Assembly: GCA_002427745.1 (NCBI GenBank)
Contig: DIYF01000018.1
Location: 38,225-102,224 of the forward strand
Length of the DNA: 64,000 nucleotides
Direction: 5' to 3'
From: Roseivirga sp. UBA6061
GTDB lineage: Bacteria > Bacteroidota > Bacteroidia > Cytophagales > Cyclobacteriaceae
Positions within the stretch are counted from its first letter, which is position 1, and every line of letters begins with the position of its first letter. The notes below the pieces were generated by a model that was not told the DNA's origin, did not search any database, and saw only the letters and a program-made list of their open reading frames with translations. The position numbers and the translations under genes are program-made. This document shows, piece after piece, positions 14,001 to 19,589 of the stretch.

Positions 14001-14845
14001 CGGCAGGTAGTGTATTGGAGAACAATGCTATTGGAGATGTCGTGGCTATGCTTACAGCCAGCGATCCCGATGCCGGAGATACCCATACTTTCAGTTTCGC
14101 CACAGGTGTTGGGGATACAGACAATGCTTCATTTACCATTGACGGCAACGAACTCAAGGCAGCAGAGGTATTCGACCTGGAGACTAAAGCCGGTTACAGT
14201 ATTCGTATTCAGGCAGATGATGGCAGAGGAGGCACTTATGAGAAGGTCTTTGCCATTGCTATTGACAATGTACCAGAAGCGGATATGCGTATCACAGGCG
14301 ATCTGGATATACCTGCTACTCCGCTGGGAATTTCCACCACCTTCGATATTACCATCCACAACGATGGTGATGCCACGCTCGATGTCACCAGCATCTTTTA
14401 CCCCACTGCATTCAATGGTCCGGTTTCGGGTAATAGTATTGCTCCTGGGGGGAGTGAGGTGATCACCATGAGCTTCACCCCGCCAGCGGCCCAGACCTAT
14501 ACCGGGGATATTACCATTAACTCCAATGGCGGAACGGGTGTTCTTTTGGTGAGCGCAGACGGGGCTATTATTACTTCCCTGGAGGGAGAACCACTGGATG
14601 CTGAGGTGATACGCATCTATCCGAACCCGGCCACTGATGTCATTACTATAGACCTGTCAGGATATAACGGACAGGGCCTTGATATACAGCTCTATGATGT
14701 ATCGGGTAACGAAACCTTTGCTGTAAGCGATTACCGGAAAACTGAGCTGCGACTTGATGTGTCGACTTATAGGAATGGACTCTATCTGGTGCAGTTCACC
14801 AATGGAGGCAATACAGTACAGAAAAAGATTATTATCAGAAAATAA
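2027..14845 (+). CDS. Giant modular T9SS surface protein: NHL, WD-like, SwmB-like and cadherin repeats
   Basis: The protein has 4272 residues from the ATG at 2027; a TTG six bases upstream is less likely. A signal peptide (about 1-33, ending 'LLRAQ') is followed by three NHL beta-propeller blocks at about 118-428, 522-825 and 1018-1335, each after a 'PDWL' Ig/cadherin-like linker. One cadherin-like domain lies at about 872-965. From about 1370 there are SwmB-like Ig repeats ('LTFSEPVQ', 'DFGGNLLATDA'), interrupted by three WD-like propeller blocks with 'FSDDGTRLF' and 'PFDLSTATY' motifs at about 1815-2085, 2715-2995 and 3100-3368. The C-terminal part has Big/Ig domains (3582-3980), a cadherin repeat, a HYDIN-like domain (4085-4178) and a T9SS type A tail starting 'IRIYPNPATD' and ending 'KKIIIRK'. 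It is probably a secreted adhesin or scaffold. The ligand is unknown and no catalytic domain was recognised. Confidence 0.88.
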   Translation: MEPGKDGNLIRAIYAIGLFLSLLIPTSLLRAQHSIPGVYHDPETGTDNPIVTGHTGVNTAPLNEVSPKFISEPILFIKGGEDYTYHIEVSDEDGDMILVSATSLPDWLSLLVNYGHTSSFAGSGTKAQVDGQGSAASFSTPYGLTVADNGNVYVADAGGTALRLITPDGQVSSLALTNPSGDPFPLASIHDVAIDSQGNLYVPERSKHRILKIDTGLKVTVLAGGNQGFHNGNGAAARFKFPMGLAVDSDDNIYVSDSGNSAIRKIDANGNVTTFAGGKGYGTNDGDYTTARLADPFEIAIDKDDNIYVADRGFGRIRKITPDRQVTTLAGSGTQPDGTTTYSSIKSPTGIDVDDAGNVYVAELGNDVIRRISVSGEVSVIAGVLDQDGDVTGDAATARFDGPAGVAVGPSGKLYVADHRNHKIKQIGGTYYLSGKAGSEDGDYDIVLTATDETGESTEQSYKLQVEGVHAPDIISTAVLTVDEKSSYHYPILTKDDNGDPVMVTAVTKPDWLTLRGSDANMVSLWAGNGTEEHKDGTGGEAAFKSPYGLIADPDGTLYVADAGGNSIRVVSPEGVVSTMKLMNDLGDEFTLKTIHDVVRDSQGNFYVPERANHRILKISPQGVVSVLAGSTRGFRDGAGQTAKFNFPMGLAVDSDDNIYVADSNNNRIRKISPSGQVTTIGQRTDFSDPFEVASGPDGNLYVADRGGNRVIRLSLQGEATVIAGSGTQPDGTGTYPRLGRPTGIDVDASGNVYVAEIENHTIRKISPSGVVSILAGAINQKGSAQGEATVARFDGPAGVTVDAAGNLYVAEVHSDVIRKISGGAYWLEGTANVLPGAYNVSLKAEDPGGAMSTQDFVIQVLDKTGPELTSARRVEFKENSSDVAYTVTADDASPLSFVLGSDNDEHLFQLNETTGELRFITPPDFETPLSKVGSNVYSVFITISDSNGNLIGVTIAIEVTDVSDNPPVFTSTPVEGVNQNEDYQYVVTTFEPDYQQVTLTGPGLPDWLRLRFSDAWVVSLWAGNGIEEHKDGTGAQAAFLSPYGLTADPDGTLYIADAGGSSIRVISPEGVVSTMKLTDEKDDDFTLSAIHDVVRDSQGNFYVPERTKHRILKISTGGVVSVLAGGVQGFQNGKGATARFKFPMGLAVDSDDNVYVSDSGNSAIRKIDANGDVTTFAGGNGYGTNDGDYTTARLADPFEIAIDKDDNIYVADRGFGRVRKITPDRQVTTLAGSGTQPDGTTTYPLIKSPTGIDVDDEGNVYIAELGNDVIRKISVSGVVSVLAGAINQKGNTQGEASMARFDGPAGIAIDAAGNLYIAEVHSDVIRKISEGASILESTKGKPAGIYPIVLTATDSDGNSTDQQFNITVENSIPEITAIELDKENGFLELRFSEPLFSAADATSAVTPDMFTLQLSGGTAQNLVVTGLTDENGQSITGGEATIRLNFTFDGLAEGTELLDLTFTESDFYDAEGTTLSAYAGSRQFILFDRTLPFIQSMVLATDNSYLDVTMSEPIFNHRRQDGALDRYSMILGGVGYLAPYITKHYTDFNGAPLTVPASEVRVYFTMGGVPNGSEQLRVVFQTQGLKDAAGNFALPFPTLRADLYDQLGPQGYSLSSLITGVGLLNETSFSFDLSDAELNGAYSYTISSSGGGTSLAAQGNITGVNQSFGPIDVSSLPDGTLTVEMVLSDALGNEGAPVSIGVIKDTTPPVMVFTERPEEDKIQVAFSENIAVNQLAASDFTLTDCSGNTFTVESITDDVPNDNLLTLNITGVSGIDGSLVLTYAKGTGTIKDDFDNTMVSDGTGVTVFGGFFNIMNAAFQGSQNFSLDAQNLPFIAGDIGFNHDGSKLYLSGQIEADRNVVSEYRLDHPYDLANATFSGLLEFSEMGFTGPKFDFSQDGKELVVYKPESADVVVYTLGEPFNLSTQSHKNDFSLLGGPNRFGLKDMRLSNDGLLFTGLYSETSSISFNYNGANELVQYSLSTPYTFETIEPSSRKSIALGSEVPESFEFSDDGTRLFILSTSEEVLSYRLTTPFDIATAIFVADEEAGFSLSFNDPKAVGLSLHHAGKSAFLITPDGQVDRYDFVDESAPVVTEVVQSSSTSITLQLSEEVNLNTNAGTDFILTDGRGTDFQVSAVNKSSDNTLELSVADMSAVVGDLFLLYTNTNNQVADVACIPLAGFAEPWRIDIDQEAPVMSSLVKLSDTELQLTFSEAVQTGGLVASDFILKNGPGNTVPIMSIQPSLITDNQLIIEVASLSDFVGDAVLTYTALNGVIEDFGDNTMDADNMGVTADLDTTIPTLISAAVVDNNHIKLVFSEVVEVNRIHEDDFSIKDGVGNSLDINPQNVGHTPGSELTLEVLSSVSNAVGDITVTYTNAHGAVRDFGGNVMATDLIGIIIDHDQTAPTLIGVQQKDDQNLTLTFSEPVRSIGSTTTGFKVTDGLGNEGTGLVQVDVTPFDNKLTLEVGNLSTLIGDLVITYENSQNEIIDFGANLLATNATGVVADLDVTAPTLVSGINDNNQKLILTLSEIVQVLDANPEDFVVVDSKGTTFTTTEIDDMDPADTQIALLIKDLNLAVGTLQISYTKTSGTISDFGGNDLATDANGVMIEDDTPPVMLSATKTSEDRITINMSEPVRAVYNTTGKFRVTDSQGREFLPGNPFVVHWNSSQLHLYVPDISLAACQLNITYESQGTIRDFSGNLMAEDLTGISLPVHEAYDIAKAKRVRDNDGYSFETVLSIDAATSMEFSHTGHRLFILGTASNSEDQYIYQLNLSVPFDLSTATYEGVKLLVDSNTDHITSFLFDNSGDQLFVLNGPGGFIEVFDLSNAYSLTGAVNRGPDARGIFYEEGVTARGFDFSDDGTRLTVVKNFLNSNTSEPLSRLVYFYFEPTEAYNVSLIKSIASAQKQTRSSGPATKVIKYDNEEKSIVWTWASDPEFFTTVTQRGFRNGPFTDSFEGFNRLHIAGDEIQDIGFNDDGSAFFVLSDRIYEYEIIEQNGPVMAGGSIRGEDQLEISFHENVLMNGVQPSDFIVRDCRGNSLTVSSINDPLVADRNLMLTIPELSSASGGVTVTYINNSGGVLDLNCNVMESDQVGIEVPLAFNSHDVHQAVLLKESSELTAANLGSHRLVDVDFSHDGMQAFFNYGIVVYNYELYQPFDFDYPIVPKNALEFYYYELVPYEVDLSLFDEEGSSWYAYFEATGILQTYDLEKPYDLEITDMEKSGQLDLRSQGISPNDMSFNKDGTLLFVLEDGFSVYELAEPYNIENAVYLGKQNTFNTILNALDTDLRSFAFDATGSQVFVAGAEHDRVYRFSLDDAYDLSAASYAGNSQDMQIPAEVGHPLSINFSNHGDKLFLTGESGGFFIFDLPIIVDGVVPVLESGRTENVNELILSFSEEVTVYESYPEDFIVTDGIGNVLIVDAVSDITAGDNEITLSVATLGSAVGDVRVTYVNNHNEVADFNCNALATDAVGVLIGTDVTAPTLVSATKDSDTQLTLTFSEPVQTNGGNPTDFQVTDLAGTGFSVIAQADGTASDNQIVLTTADLSSALSELSITYENNHDELADFGGNLLATDAVGVKLIVDFIAPDVTISSTLSGTVNTDIPITITFTEDVVNFDLSDITVSNGIASGFSGSGAVYTASISPSADGAVLVDVVAGAAQDAAGNANTVATQFSIQADITAPDAPLVKAVSDDTGADDTDFVTSDQTLIFSGTAEVNSLVEIFIDGSSIGTAQADAFGEWAYDYSAVTMPDASYSITTRATDVIGNVGNQGGIQSVVVDTNTPTNPLLAGITEDTGISNTDFITNDPTLIYSGTAEPFATIIVGAGPFTLQTTTADANGDWIADVTFRPFTSSIAIFITATDAAGNASPNTNTFLIGIDTNAPEVQSIVRKDPNPVTTSSVEYTVTFNEAVHGISTSNFGLAFTGTQNATVAGLSANSGTSITVTVDNITGEGSFGLNLNNTSGITDAAGNDLSGTFTGEVYNTNISPTDISLSAGSVLENNAIGDVVAMLTASDPDAGDTHTFSFATGVGDTDNASFTIDGNELKAAEVFDLETKAGYSIRIQADDGRGGTYEKVFAIAIDNVPEADMRITGDLDIPATPLGISTTFDITIHNDGDATLDVTSIFYPTAFNGPVSGNSIAPGGSEVITMSFTPPAAQTYTGDITINSNGGTGVLLVSADGAIITSLEGEPLDAEVIRIYPNPATDVITIDLSGYNGQGLDIQLYDVSGNETFAVSDYRKTELRLDVSTYRNGLYLVQFTNGGNTVQKKIIIRK
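2380..3310 (+). repeat. NHL block 1 inside the giant gene
   Basis: This is the first of three intragenic repeats of about 0.93 kb coding a six- to seven-bladed NHL propeller ('GLAVDSDDNIYVSDSGN', 'IRKIDANG'). Its central part is nearly the same as the centre of block 3. Confidence 0.8.
3590..4500 (+). repeat. NHL block 2 inside the giant gene
   Basis: This is the second NHL repeat. It opens with 'VSLWAGNGTEEHKDG' and closes with 'AAGNLYVAEVHSDVIRKIS'. Its two ends match the two ends of block 3, while its middle is clearly diverged and lacks the 'GYGTNDGDYTTARLADPFE' segment. Confidence 0.8.
5080..6030 (+). repeat. NHL block 3 inside the giant gene, mosaic of blocks 1 and 2
   Basis: The third NHL repeat is block 2-like from about 5080 to 5400, block 1-like from about 5400 to 5860 ('GYGTNDGDYTTARLADPFE', 'KSPTGIDVDD'), and block 2-like again to the end ('GAINQKGNTQGE', 'AEVHSDVIRKIS'). 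This pattern suggests gene conversion or unequal recombination inside the gene. Confidence 0.75.
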
Positions 14846-14852
14846 AACAGGC

Positions 14853-15296
14853 ATGAAAAATATTAAACTCATGAAAACGATAACCTTTCTGTTCACTTTG
14901 GGAATCCTCTCTGCCATGTCGTGTGGCAATGAGGAAGATCCCAGCGCTCAGCAACTGGCATTTGAAAAACTGGCCGGGAGCTGGGACATATCGCAGGGAG
15001 GCGGCATTGTCATTGACGGACAGGATGCCACAGCAAACTTCACGGGCTTTGCTTTCTCCTTTACAGATGGTGGATATACCACTACCAATGCAGGTGATAT
15101 GTTCAGGGCATCAGGTACCTGGGAGTGGGTGAACGAAGAAGCACAAGAACTGTCCATTGATGATGGAAAGACCATCACGATTATCACCCTGACCGAAACC
15201 TTGTTTGTATTTTCATTTACATCAGATGGTAATGCCGGTACAGCCAATCATGGCGAGGGCATAGCTGGAAATTATACCATTACGGTAAATAAGTAG
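14853..15296 (+). CDS. Small lipocalin-like lipoprotein
   Basis: A 147-residue protein. I chose the ATG 7 bases after the previous stop, since the longer frame runs back into the giant gene; a second ATG at 14871 is also possible. The N terminus is a lipoprotein signal, 'FTLGILSAMSC', with cysteine followed by 'GNEEDP'. The mature part reads as a lipocalin-like/DUF5004-type beta domain: 'LAGSWDI' opens it, and 'ASGTWEWVNEEAQELSID' and 'ITLTETLFVFSF' alternate like strands of a small barrel. Such proteins usually sit in the outer membrane, and their ligands are mostly unknown. Its close spacing after the giant gene suggests co-transcription, ending at the terminator near 15550. Confidence 0.7.
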   Translation: MKNIKLMKTITFLFTLGILSAMSCGNEEDPSAQQLAFEKLAGSWDISQGGGIVIDGQDATANFTGFAFSFTDGGYTTTNAGDMFRASGTWEWVNEEAQELSIDDGKTITIITLTETLFVFSFTSDGNAGTANHGEGIAGNYTITVNK

Positions 15297-15748
15297 AGTT
15301 TCTCAGGCCGTTGATCGGTTTGCCACATTTGACAGTGAAAACTGCCTGACAGTCACTGTATGGCCGAAACGGGAAACGGCTCAGAGAGCTGTTATAGTTG
15401 AATTGTATTTTTCTAATACAGCATTTGTCAAATTGTTAAATACTATAATCTGAGTATTTAAGCATGTATGCTATGTGATGATAATAATAGGGAGTGTGAG
15501 CCAATATAGCCAGACTTAGAGGGGAACACACAAAAAAAGGGTAACCCGAAGGAAACCCCTTTTTTGATGTTATGCTGAGCATTTTTGAGTAATCTCAGAT
15601 GTTTAGGGTCTTCAATGATAAGAAGCTTCTTTTAACTGAGCAAATCCCCAAAATTGCTTAGATGTCGCTACATGTAGTTTTTGAATATTTTCCACAACAT
15701 TGTGTATGTGAACGACACTAAAGCAAGTGCACAAATTTTGAATTTTTT
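15297..15748. other. Convergent intergenic region with terminator and small inverted repeats
   Basis: No gene is seen in these 452 bases. They hold the two-way terminator at 15533-15565 and a 7-bp inverted repeat (ACAGTGA at 15332-15338, TCACTGT at 15353-15359). The rest is AT-rich with no recognised feature. Confidence 0.5.
15533..15565. terminator. Bidirectional intrinsic terminator
   Basis: An AAAAAAGGG stem at 15533-15541 pairs with CCCTTTTTT at 15557-15565 around a 15-nt loop. It gives a T-run on either strand, between the rightward surface-protein genes and the leftward suf operon. Confidence 0.75.
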
Positions 15749-16165
15749 TTAGCAGTATTCCTCGAATACGTCAGCCAGATGGTTACCAATTATCTCGGCA
15801 CTTCTGCCTTCAATATGGTGTCTTTCTACCATATGCACCAATTCACCATCTTTGAACAGTACAACAGATGGAGATGAAGGAGGGTAGGGCATATGATACT
15901 CTCTTACCTTGGCTGTAGCTTCAATGTCGCCACCGGCAAAAACAGTCATCAGGTTATCGGGCTGCTTATCTGCCAGCTTAAGACCCATTTTTACACCAGG
16001 TCTTGCCGTACCGGCAGCACATCCGCATACTGAGTTGATTACAATCAGGGAAGTGCCTTTGTGCTCGCCCAGATGCTCGTCTACAGCCTCAGCAGTCTTC
16101 AGTTCAGAGAAGCCTGCTTCTGTTAATTCTTGTCTGAAAGGGACAAGTAAATGTTCAGGATACAT
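15749..16165 (-). CDS. BrxA/BrxB family bacilliredoxin
   Basis: A 138-residue thioredoxin-fold protein of the BrxA/BrxB (YphP/YqiW, DUF1094) family. The characteristic C-G-C active site is in 'INSVCGCAAGTARPG', and the family strand 'PPSSPSVVLFKDGELVHMVERHHIEG' is present; length fits the family. In Bacilli these proteins remove bacillithiol from protein cysteines; in Bacteroidota the partner thiol is inferred rather than shown. It is the last gene of the suf cluster, 67 bases after the DUF59 gene and on the same strand, so a role in redox protection of Fe-S assembly or its clients is plausible. The downstream terminator at 15533-15565 ends the operon. Confidence 0.9.
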   Translation of the reverse strand: MYPEHLLVPFRQELTEAGFSELKTAEAVDEHLGEHKGTSLIVINSVCGCAAGTARPGVKMGLKLADKQPDNLMTVFAGGDIEATAKVREYHMPYPPSSPSVVLFKDGELVHMVERHHIEGRSAEIIGNHLADVFEEYC

Positions 16166-16232
16166 ATTTCTTTTGTTTATAAGTTTTCTTCAATACTACT
16201 TTCGACCACAGGCTGTACGCCATGGTCTGTAA

Positions 16233-16553
16233 TTACATAAACCCAAGCTCCAGTTGGGCTTCTTCAGACATCATTTCCTGTGCATAGGGAGGGTCGAATG
16301 TCAATTCAACCTCTACTTCATTTACACCTTCAATGGCCTGTACCTTTTGTTTTACCTCTTCAGGAATTACCTCTGCTGCCGGGCAGGAAGGAGAGGTAAG
16401 GGTCATCAGAATATAAACGTTATTCACAGGGAAGACATTGATCTCATAGATCAATCCCAGTTCATATACATCTACAGGAATTTCGGGGTCATATACCGTC
16501 TTGATGGCAGCTACTACCTCATCCCGAAGTCCTTCTTTAAGTGGTTCAGACAT
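16233..16553 (-). CDS. SufT-like DUF59/MIP18 family Fe-S assembly factor
   Basis: A 106-residue single-domain MIP18/DUF59 protein. The family signature is clear: 'VYDPEIPVDVYELGLIYEI' near the start, 'LMTLTSPSCPAAEVIPEEV' with its conserved cysteine, and 'VELTFDPPYAQEMMSEEAQLELG' at the end. Members (SufT, PaaD-like, human CIAO2) help mature or deliver Fe-S clusters. It lies 11 bases after sufE in the suf operon, which supports the SufT role. No extra domain is present. It acts in the cytoplasm, probably as an accessory factor needed under high Fe-S demand, as known for SufT in other bacteria. Confidence 0.9.
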   Translation of the reverse strand: MSEPLKEGLRDEVVAAIKTVYDPEIPVDVYELGLIYEINVFPVNNVYILMTLTSPSCPAAEVIPEEVKQKVQAIEGVNEVEVELTFDPPYAQEMMSEEAQLELGFM

Positions 16554-16564
16554 ATTATTTACAT

Positions 16565-17014
16565 TCAGTTGTTGGAATTTTCCTTTTCTACCTGAGTGGA
16601 AAAAGCCAATCCATATATCTTCATTTGCTTCATCATGGCACCCAGACCGTTAGAGCGTTGGGTACCAATGAAACGATTCAATCCTATTTTATCAATAAAG
16701 TAAAAATCTGCATTTACCACTTCCTGAGGAGTGCGGTCTGATGCTATTCTTACCAATATACTTACCAGTCCTTTTGTAATAGCCGTGTTGCTGTCTGCAG
16801 CGAATACAATTCTGTCATTCTCCAGGCGGGCGTCCAGCCAAACCTTTGATTGACAACCTTTGACAATGTTATCTTCAGTCCTTTGATCATCAGATAATGC
16901 CGCAAGTTGATCACCAAGCTCCATGATGTAGCCTATGGTCATTTCCATATCGCCATCCAGCATGGAAAACTCCTCGATGATTTCGTCTTGAATTTCGTTG
17001 ATCGTTTGGCTCAT
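16565..17014 (-). CDS. sufE: SufE, sulfur acceptor for SufS
   Basis: A 149-residue SufE-like protein. SufE takes the persulfide from the cysteine desulfurase SufS, raises its activity, and passes sulfur to SufB. The acceptor cysteine is Cys54 in the typical 'VKGCQSKVWL' loop. The second conserved segment, 'SDRTPQEVVNADFYFIDKIGL', is also typical. It lies two bases after the sufS stop codon, so translation is probably coupled. Length matches the family (about 140 residues). Confidence 0.94.
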   Translation of the reverse strand: MSQTINEIQDEIIEEFSMLDGDMEMTIGYIMELGDQLAALSDDQRTEDNIVKGCQSKVWLDARLENDRIVFAADSNTAITKGLVSILVRIASDRTPQEVVNADFYFIDKIGLNRFIGTQRSNGLGAMMKQMKIYGLAFSTQVEKENSNN

Positions 17015-17016
17015 GC

Positions 17017-18258
17017 TTATTTAAACTTGCTGATGGTATCTTTCAGGGCTATCACAAAAGCATCGATTTCTTCAATGGTATTGTAAACAGAAAAAGAAGC
17101 CCTGGCAGTTCCCTCGATACAGTAGAAGTCCATCAGAGGTTGCGTACAGTGATGTCCTGTACGTACGGCTACTCCTTTGGCATCCAGCCACATACCCAGA
17201 TCAAAGTGGTGGATTCCTTCTACTTCGAAAGAAACAACACTTACTTTCTCTTTGGCAGTACCAATAATGCGTACCCCTTCAATCTTTTCCAGCTCTGCCG
17301 TAGCATGCGTCAGCAGCTGATGTTCGTAGGCTGCAATGTTTTCCTTGCCCAGCTCATTGACAAATTCTATAGCCGCTTTGAAGGCGATAACATTGCCAAT
17401 GTCCGGTGTACCTGCTTCAAACTTGTAGGGGATGTCATTGTAAGTGGTTTTACCAAAACTTACATCTTTGATCATCTCACCGCCCCCCTGATAGGGAGGC
17501 ATTTTTTCAAGAATATCTCTTTTTCCGTAAAGTACACCTAAACCGGTAGGGCCGTACATTTTGTGGGCAGAGAAGGCATAAAAATCAACACCCAGGGCCT
17601 GAACATCGACCGTAAGGTGAGAGGTAGCCTGCGCTCCGTCTACCAATACTTTGGCACCAACTGCTTTAGCCTTTCCGATCAGCTCTTTCACCGGGTTTAC
17701 CGTACCGAGTGAGTTGGAAGCATGATTGAAAGCCACGAGTTTTGTTTTTTCCGACAACAGGGCATCTACTTCTTCCAGGATGATGTCACCTTCCCGGTTT
17801 ATAGGCATTACTTTCAGTGTAGCCCCCCGTTCTTCGCATATCATTTGCCAGGGCACAATATTGGAATGATGCTCCATGGCTGAGATCAATACCTCATCAC
17901 CTTCATTCAGAAACTTTCTGCCGAAACTGGAAGCTACCAGGTTGATGCTTTCACTGGTACCTTTGGTGAAGATGATTTCCTCAGCTTCGTTGGCATTGAT
18001 AAATTCCTGAACGGCTTTTCTTGTGGCTTCAAAAGCTGAGGTAGACCGCTCTGCCAGGGTATGAATGCCCCTGTGAATATTGGCATTGTCCTTTTGGTAA
18101 TGATGTACCAGCGCATCGATTACCCGTTGGGGCTTCTGATTGGTAGCAGCATTGTCAAAATAGATGAGAGGCTTACCATTTACCTCCTGATGAAGTATCG
18201 GGAACTCCTCTCGTATTTTTTGAATATCCAAACCGGTATGCTCCAGTGTCGCAGCCAT
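17017..18258 (-). CDS. sufS: SufS group II cysteine desulfurase
   Basis: A 413-residue PLP enzyme of the class V aminotransferase fold, which takes sulfur from L-cysteine and leaves alanine. Visible signatures include the opening 'IREEFPILHQEVNGKPLIYFDNAATNQKP', the PLP lysine at about 233 in 'FSAHKMYGPTGLG', and the catalytic cysteine at about 371 in 'RTGHHCTQPLM'. The loop around that cysteine is short, typical of group II (SufS/CsdA) rather than IscS. It sits one base after sufD and two before sufE. It probably forms a SufS-SufE complex feeding SufBCD. Confidence 0.95.
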   Translation of the reverse strand: MAATLEHTGLDIQKIREEFPILHQEVNGKPLIYFDNAATNQKPQRVIDALVHHYQKDNANIHRGIHTLAERSTSAFEATRKAVQEFINANEAEEIIFTKGTSESINLVASSFGRKFLNEGDEVLISAMEHHSNIVPWQMICEERGATLKVMPINREGDIILEEVDALLSEKTKLVAFNHASNSLGTVNPVKELIGKAKAVGAKVLVDGAQATSHLTVDVQALGVDFYAFSAHKMYGPTGLGVLYGKRDILEKMPPYQGGGEMIKDVSFGKTTYNDIPYKFEAGTPDIGNVIAFKAAIEFVNELGKENIAAYEHQLLTHATAELEKIEGVRIIGTAKEKVSVVSFEVEGIHHFDLGMWLDAKGVAVRTGHHCTQPLMDFYCIEGTARASFSVYNTIEEIDAFVIALKDTISKFK

Positions 18259-18259
18259 A

Positions 18260-19585
18260 TTAAGCTTCTAATCTCTCCGTAATAATTGCCTCCAGGTAAT
18301 CTTTGATTGCCTTGTTGTCAATATTTTCCAACACATCACTCGCAAAAGCTTTGAGCAAAATAGCTCTGGCTTTGTCCTTTAGGATGCCTCTTGCCTGCAG
18401 GTAGAACAATGCATCCTGATCCAGCTGACCTGTAGTACAGCCGTGAGAACACTTTACATCATCTGCCCAGATCTCCAACTGAGGTTTGGTATTGATTGTA
18501 GCGTTGTCTGAAAGCAACACATTTTTGTTTGACTGGAAGGCATTGGTTTTTTGCGCATCCTGACGAACGAAAATTTTGCCATTAAAAACACCGCGGGATT
18601 TATCGTCCATGATCCCCTTGTACAGCTCATTGCTATAGGAGTTAGGCTTGACATGGTCAACTACTGTGTGGTTGTCTACATGGGTCTTGCCTTTCAGCAC
18701 ATACAGTCCGTTCATGTGAGACTCACAGCCCTCACCATCCAGGCGGATGTTCAGGTTATTGCGTACCATGGCTCCGTTCAGCGCGATGGTATTAGCAGTG
18801 AATGTGCTGCTACCTTCCTGAGAAGCATGAGTGTTTGATACATGATATGCCTGATCCGAATCGTTTTCAATCTTGAAATACCGAACGTTGGCATTATGGT
18901 CTACAGAGAACTCATTTACCACATTGGTAAAGCTTTCGTTGTCTCCAATGGTATCAAATTTCTCTATAACGGTAGCCTCAGCGAATTTGCCGGCCACTAC
19001 CAGGTTTCTGATCTGATAGGAGAGCTTTGCAGCAGAGCTGTCACCAACAAAGTATAATACGATGGGTTTATCCACTACTACCTTATCTGCCACTTCAATG
19101 AAGACACCATTCATGCTGAATGCGGTGTTCATGGCAATAAAAGGATCTGATTCCAGGTCCGCTTTTTTGCCGAAGTACTGCTCTACCACATCCTGCTTGT
19201 CCTTCAGGGCTGCCTGAAAGGGGAGGACCGTCAGTCCTTCAACCGAAATGGTATCAGATAACTCCTCGCTGTATTTTCCATTCAGGAAAACCAGTTTGTA
19301 AGCGTCCAGCCCGGTCACCTGTACCTCTTTAATGGCTTCAGGCGTCAGATTAAAAGCGGGAGTTGCCTGATCGAAATCTATGTTTTTCGCCAGGGCTTTT
19401 GTCAGATTAGTGAATTTATATTCTTCATCTCTGGCAGCAGGGAGTCCGGCAGTCTGAAGCTGGGCCATAGCCGCTTTTCTTACCTGATGAACTGCTGATT
19501 TACTCTGTCCGTTGAGCTGCTTTTCAAAAGCTTCAAACTGAGCAGACAGAGACGAGATAATAGTATTACCTGCAATTTCTTTCAT
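18260..19585 (-). CDS. sufD: SufD, scaffold subunit of the SufBCD complex
   Basis: A 441-residue SufB/SufD family protein. Its C-terminal half carries the beta-helix core ('FTANTIALNGAMVRNNLNIRLDGEG', 'VDHVKPNSYSNELYKGIMDD') and the family end 'DDVKCSHGCTTGQLDQDALFYLQARGI'. SufD pairs with SufB and binds SufC ATPase to form the cluster-assembly scaffold. It lies four bases downstream of sufC. It is shorter and less conserved than SufB, as usual. No oddity is seen. Confidence 0.94.
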   Translation of the reverse strand: MKEIAGNTIISSLSAQFEAFEKQLNGQSKSAVHQVRKAAMAQLQTAGLPAARDEEYKFTNLTKALAKNIDFDQATPAFNLTPEAIKEVQVTGLDAYKLVFLNGKYSEELSDTISVEGLTVLPFQAALKDKQDVVEQYFGKKADLESDPFIAMNTAFSMNGVFIEVADKVVVDKPIVLYFVGDSSAAKLSYQIRNLVVAGKFAEATVIEKFDTIGDNESFTNVVNEFSVDHNANVRYFKIENDSDQAYHVSNTHASQEGSSTFTANTIALNGAMVRNNLNIRLDGEGCESHMNGLYVLKGKTHVDNHTVVDHVKPNSYSNELYKGIMDDKSRGVFNGKIFVRQDAQKTNAFQSNKNVLLSDNATINTKPQLEIWADDVKCSHGCTTGQLDQDALFYLQARGILKDKARAILLKAFASDVLENIDNKAIKDYLEAIITERLEA

Positions 19586-19589
19586 ACTC

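Noticed and set aside
13379..14462. Long antisense and frame-shifted open frames within the giant gene
   Set aside because: They are shadows of a strongly coding frame, with no start signal or recognisable domains.
15332..15359. 7-bp inverted repeat as a terminator of the lipocalin-like gene
   Set aside because: There is no T-run, and a far better terminator lies at 15533-15565.
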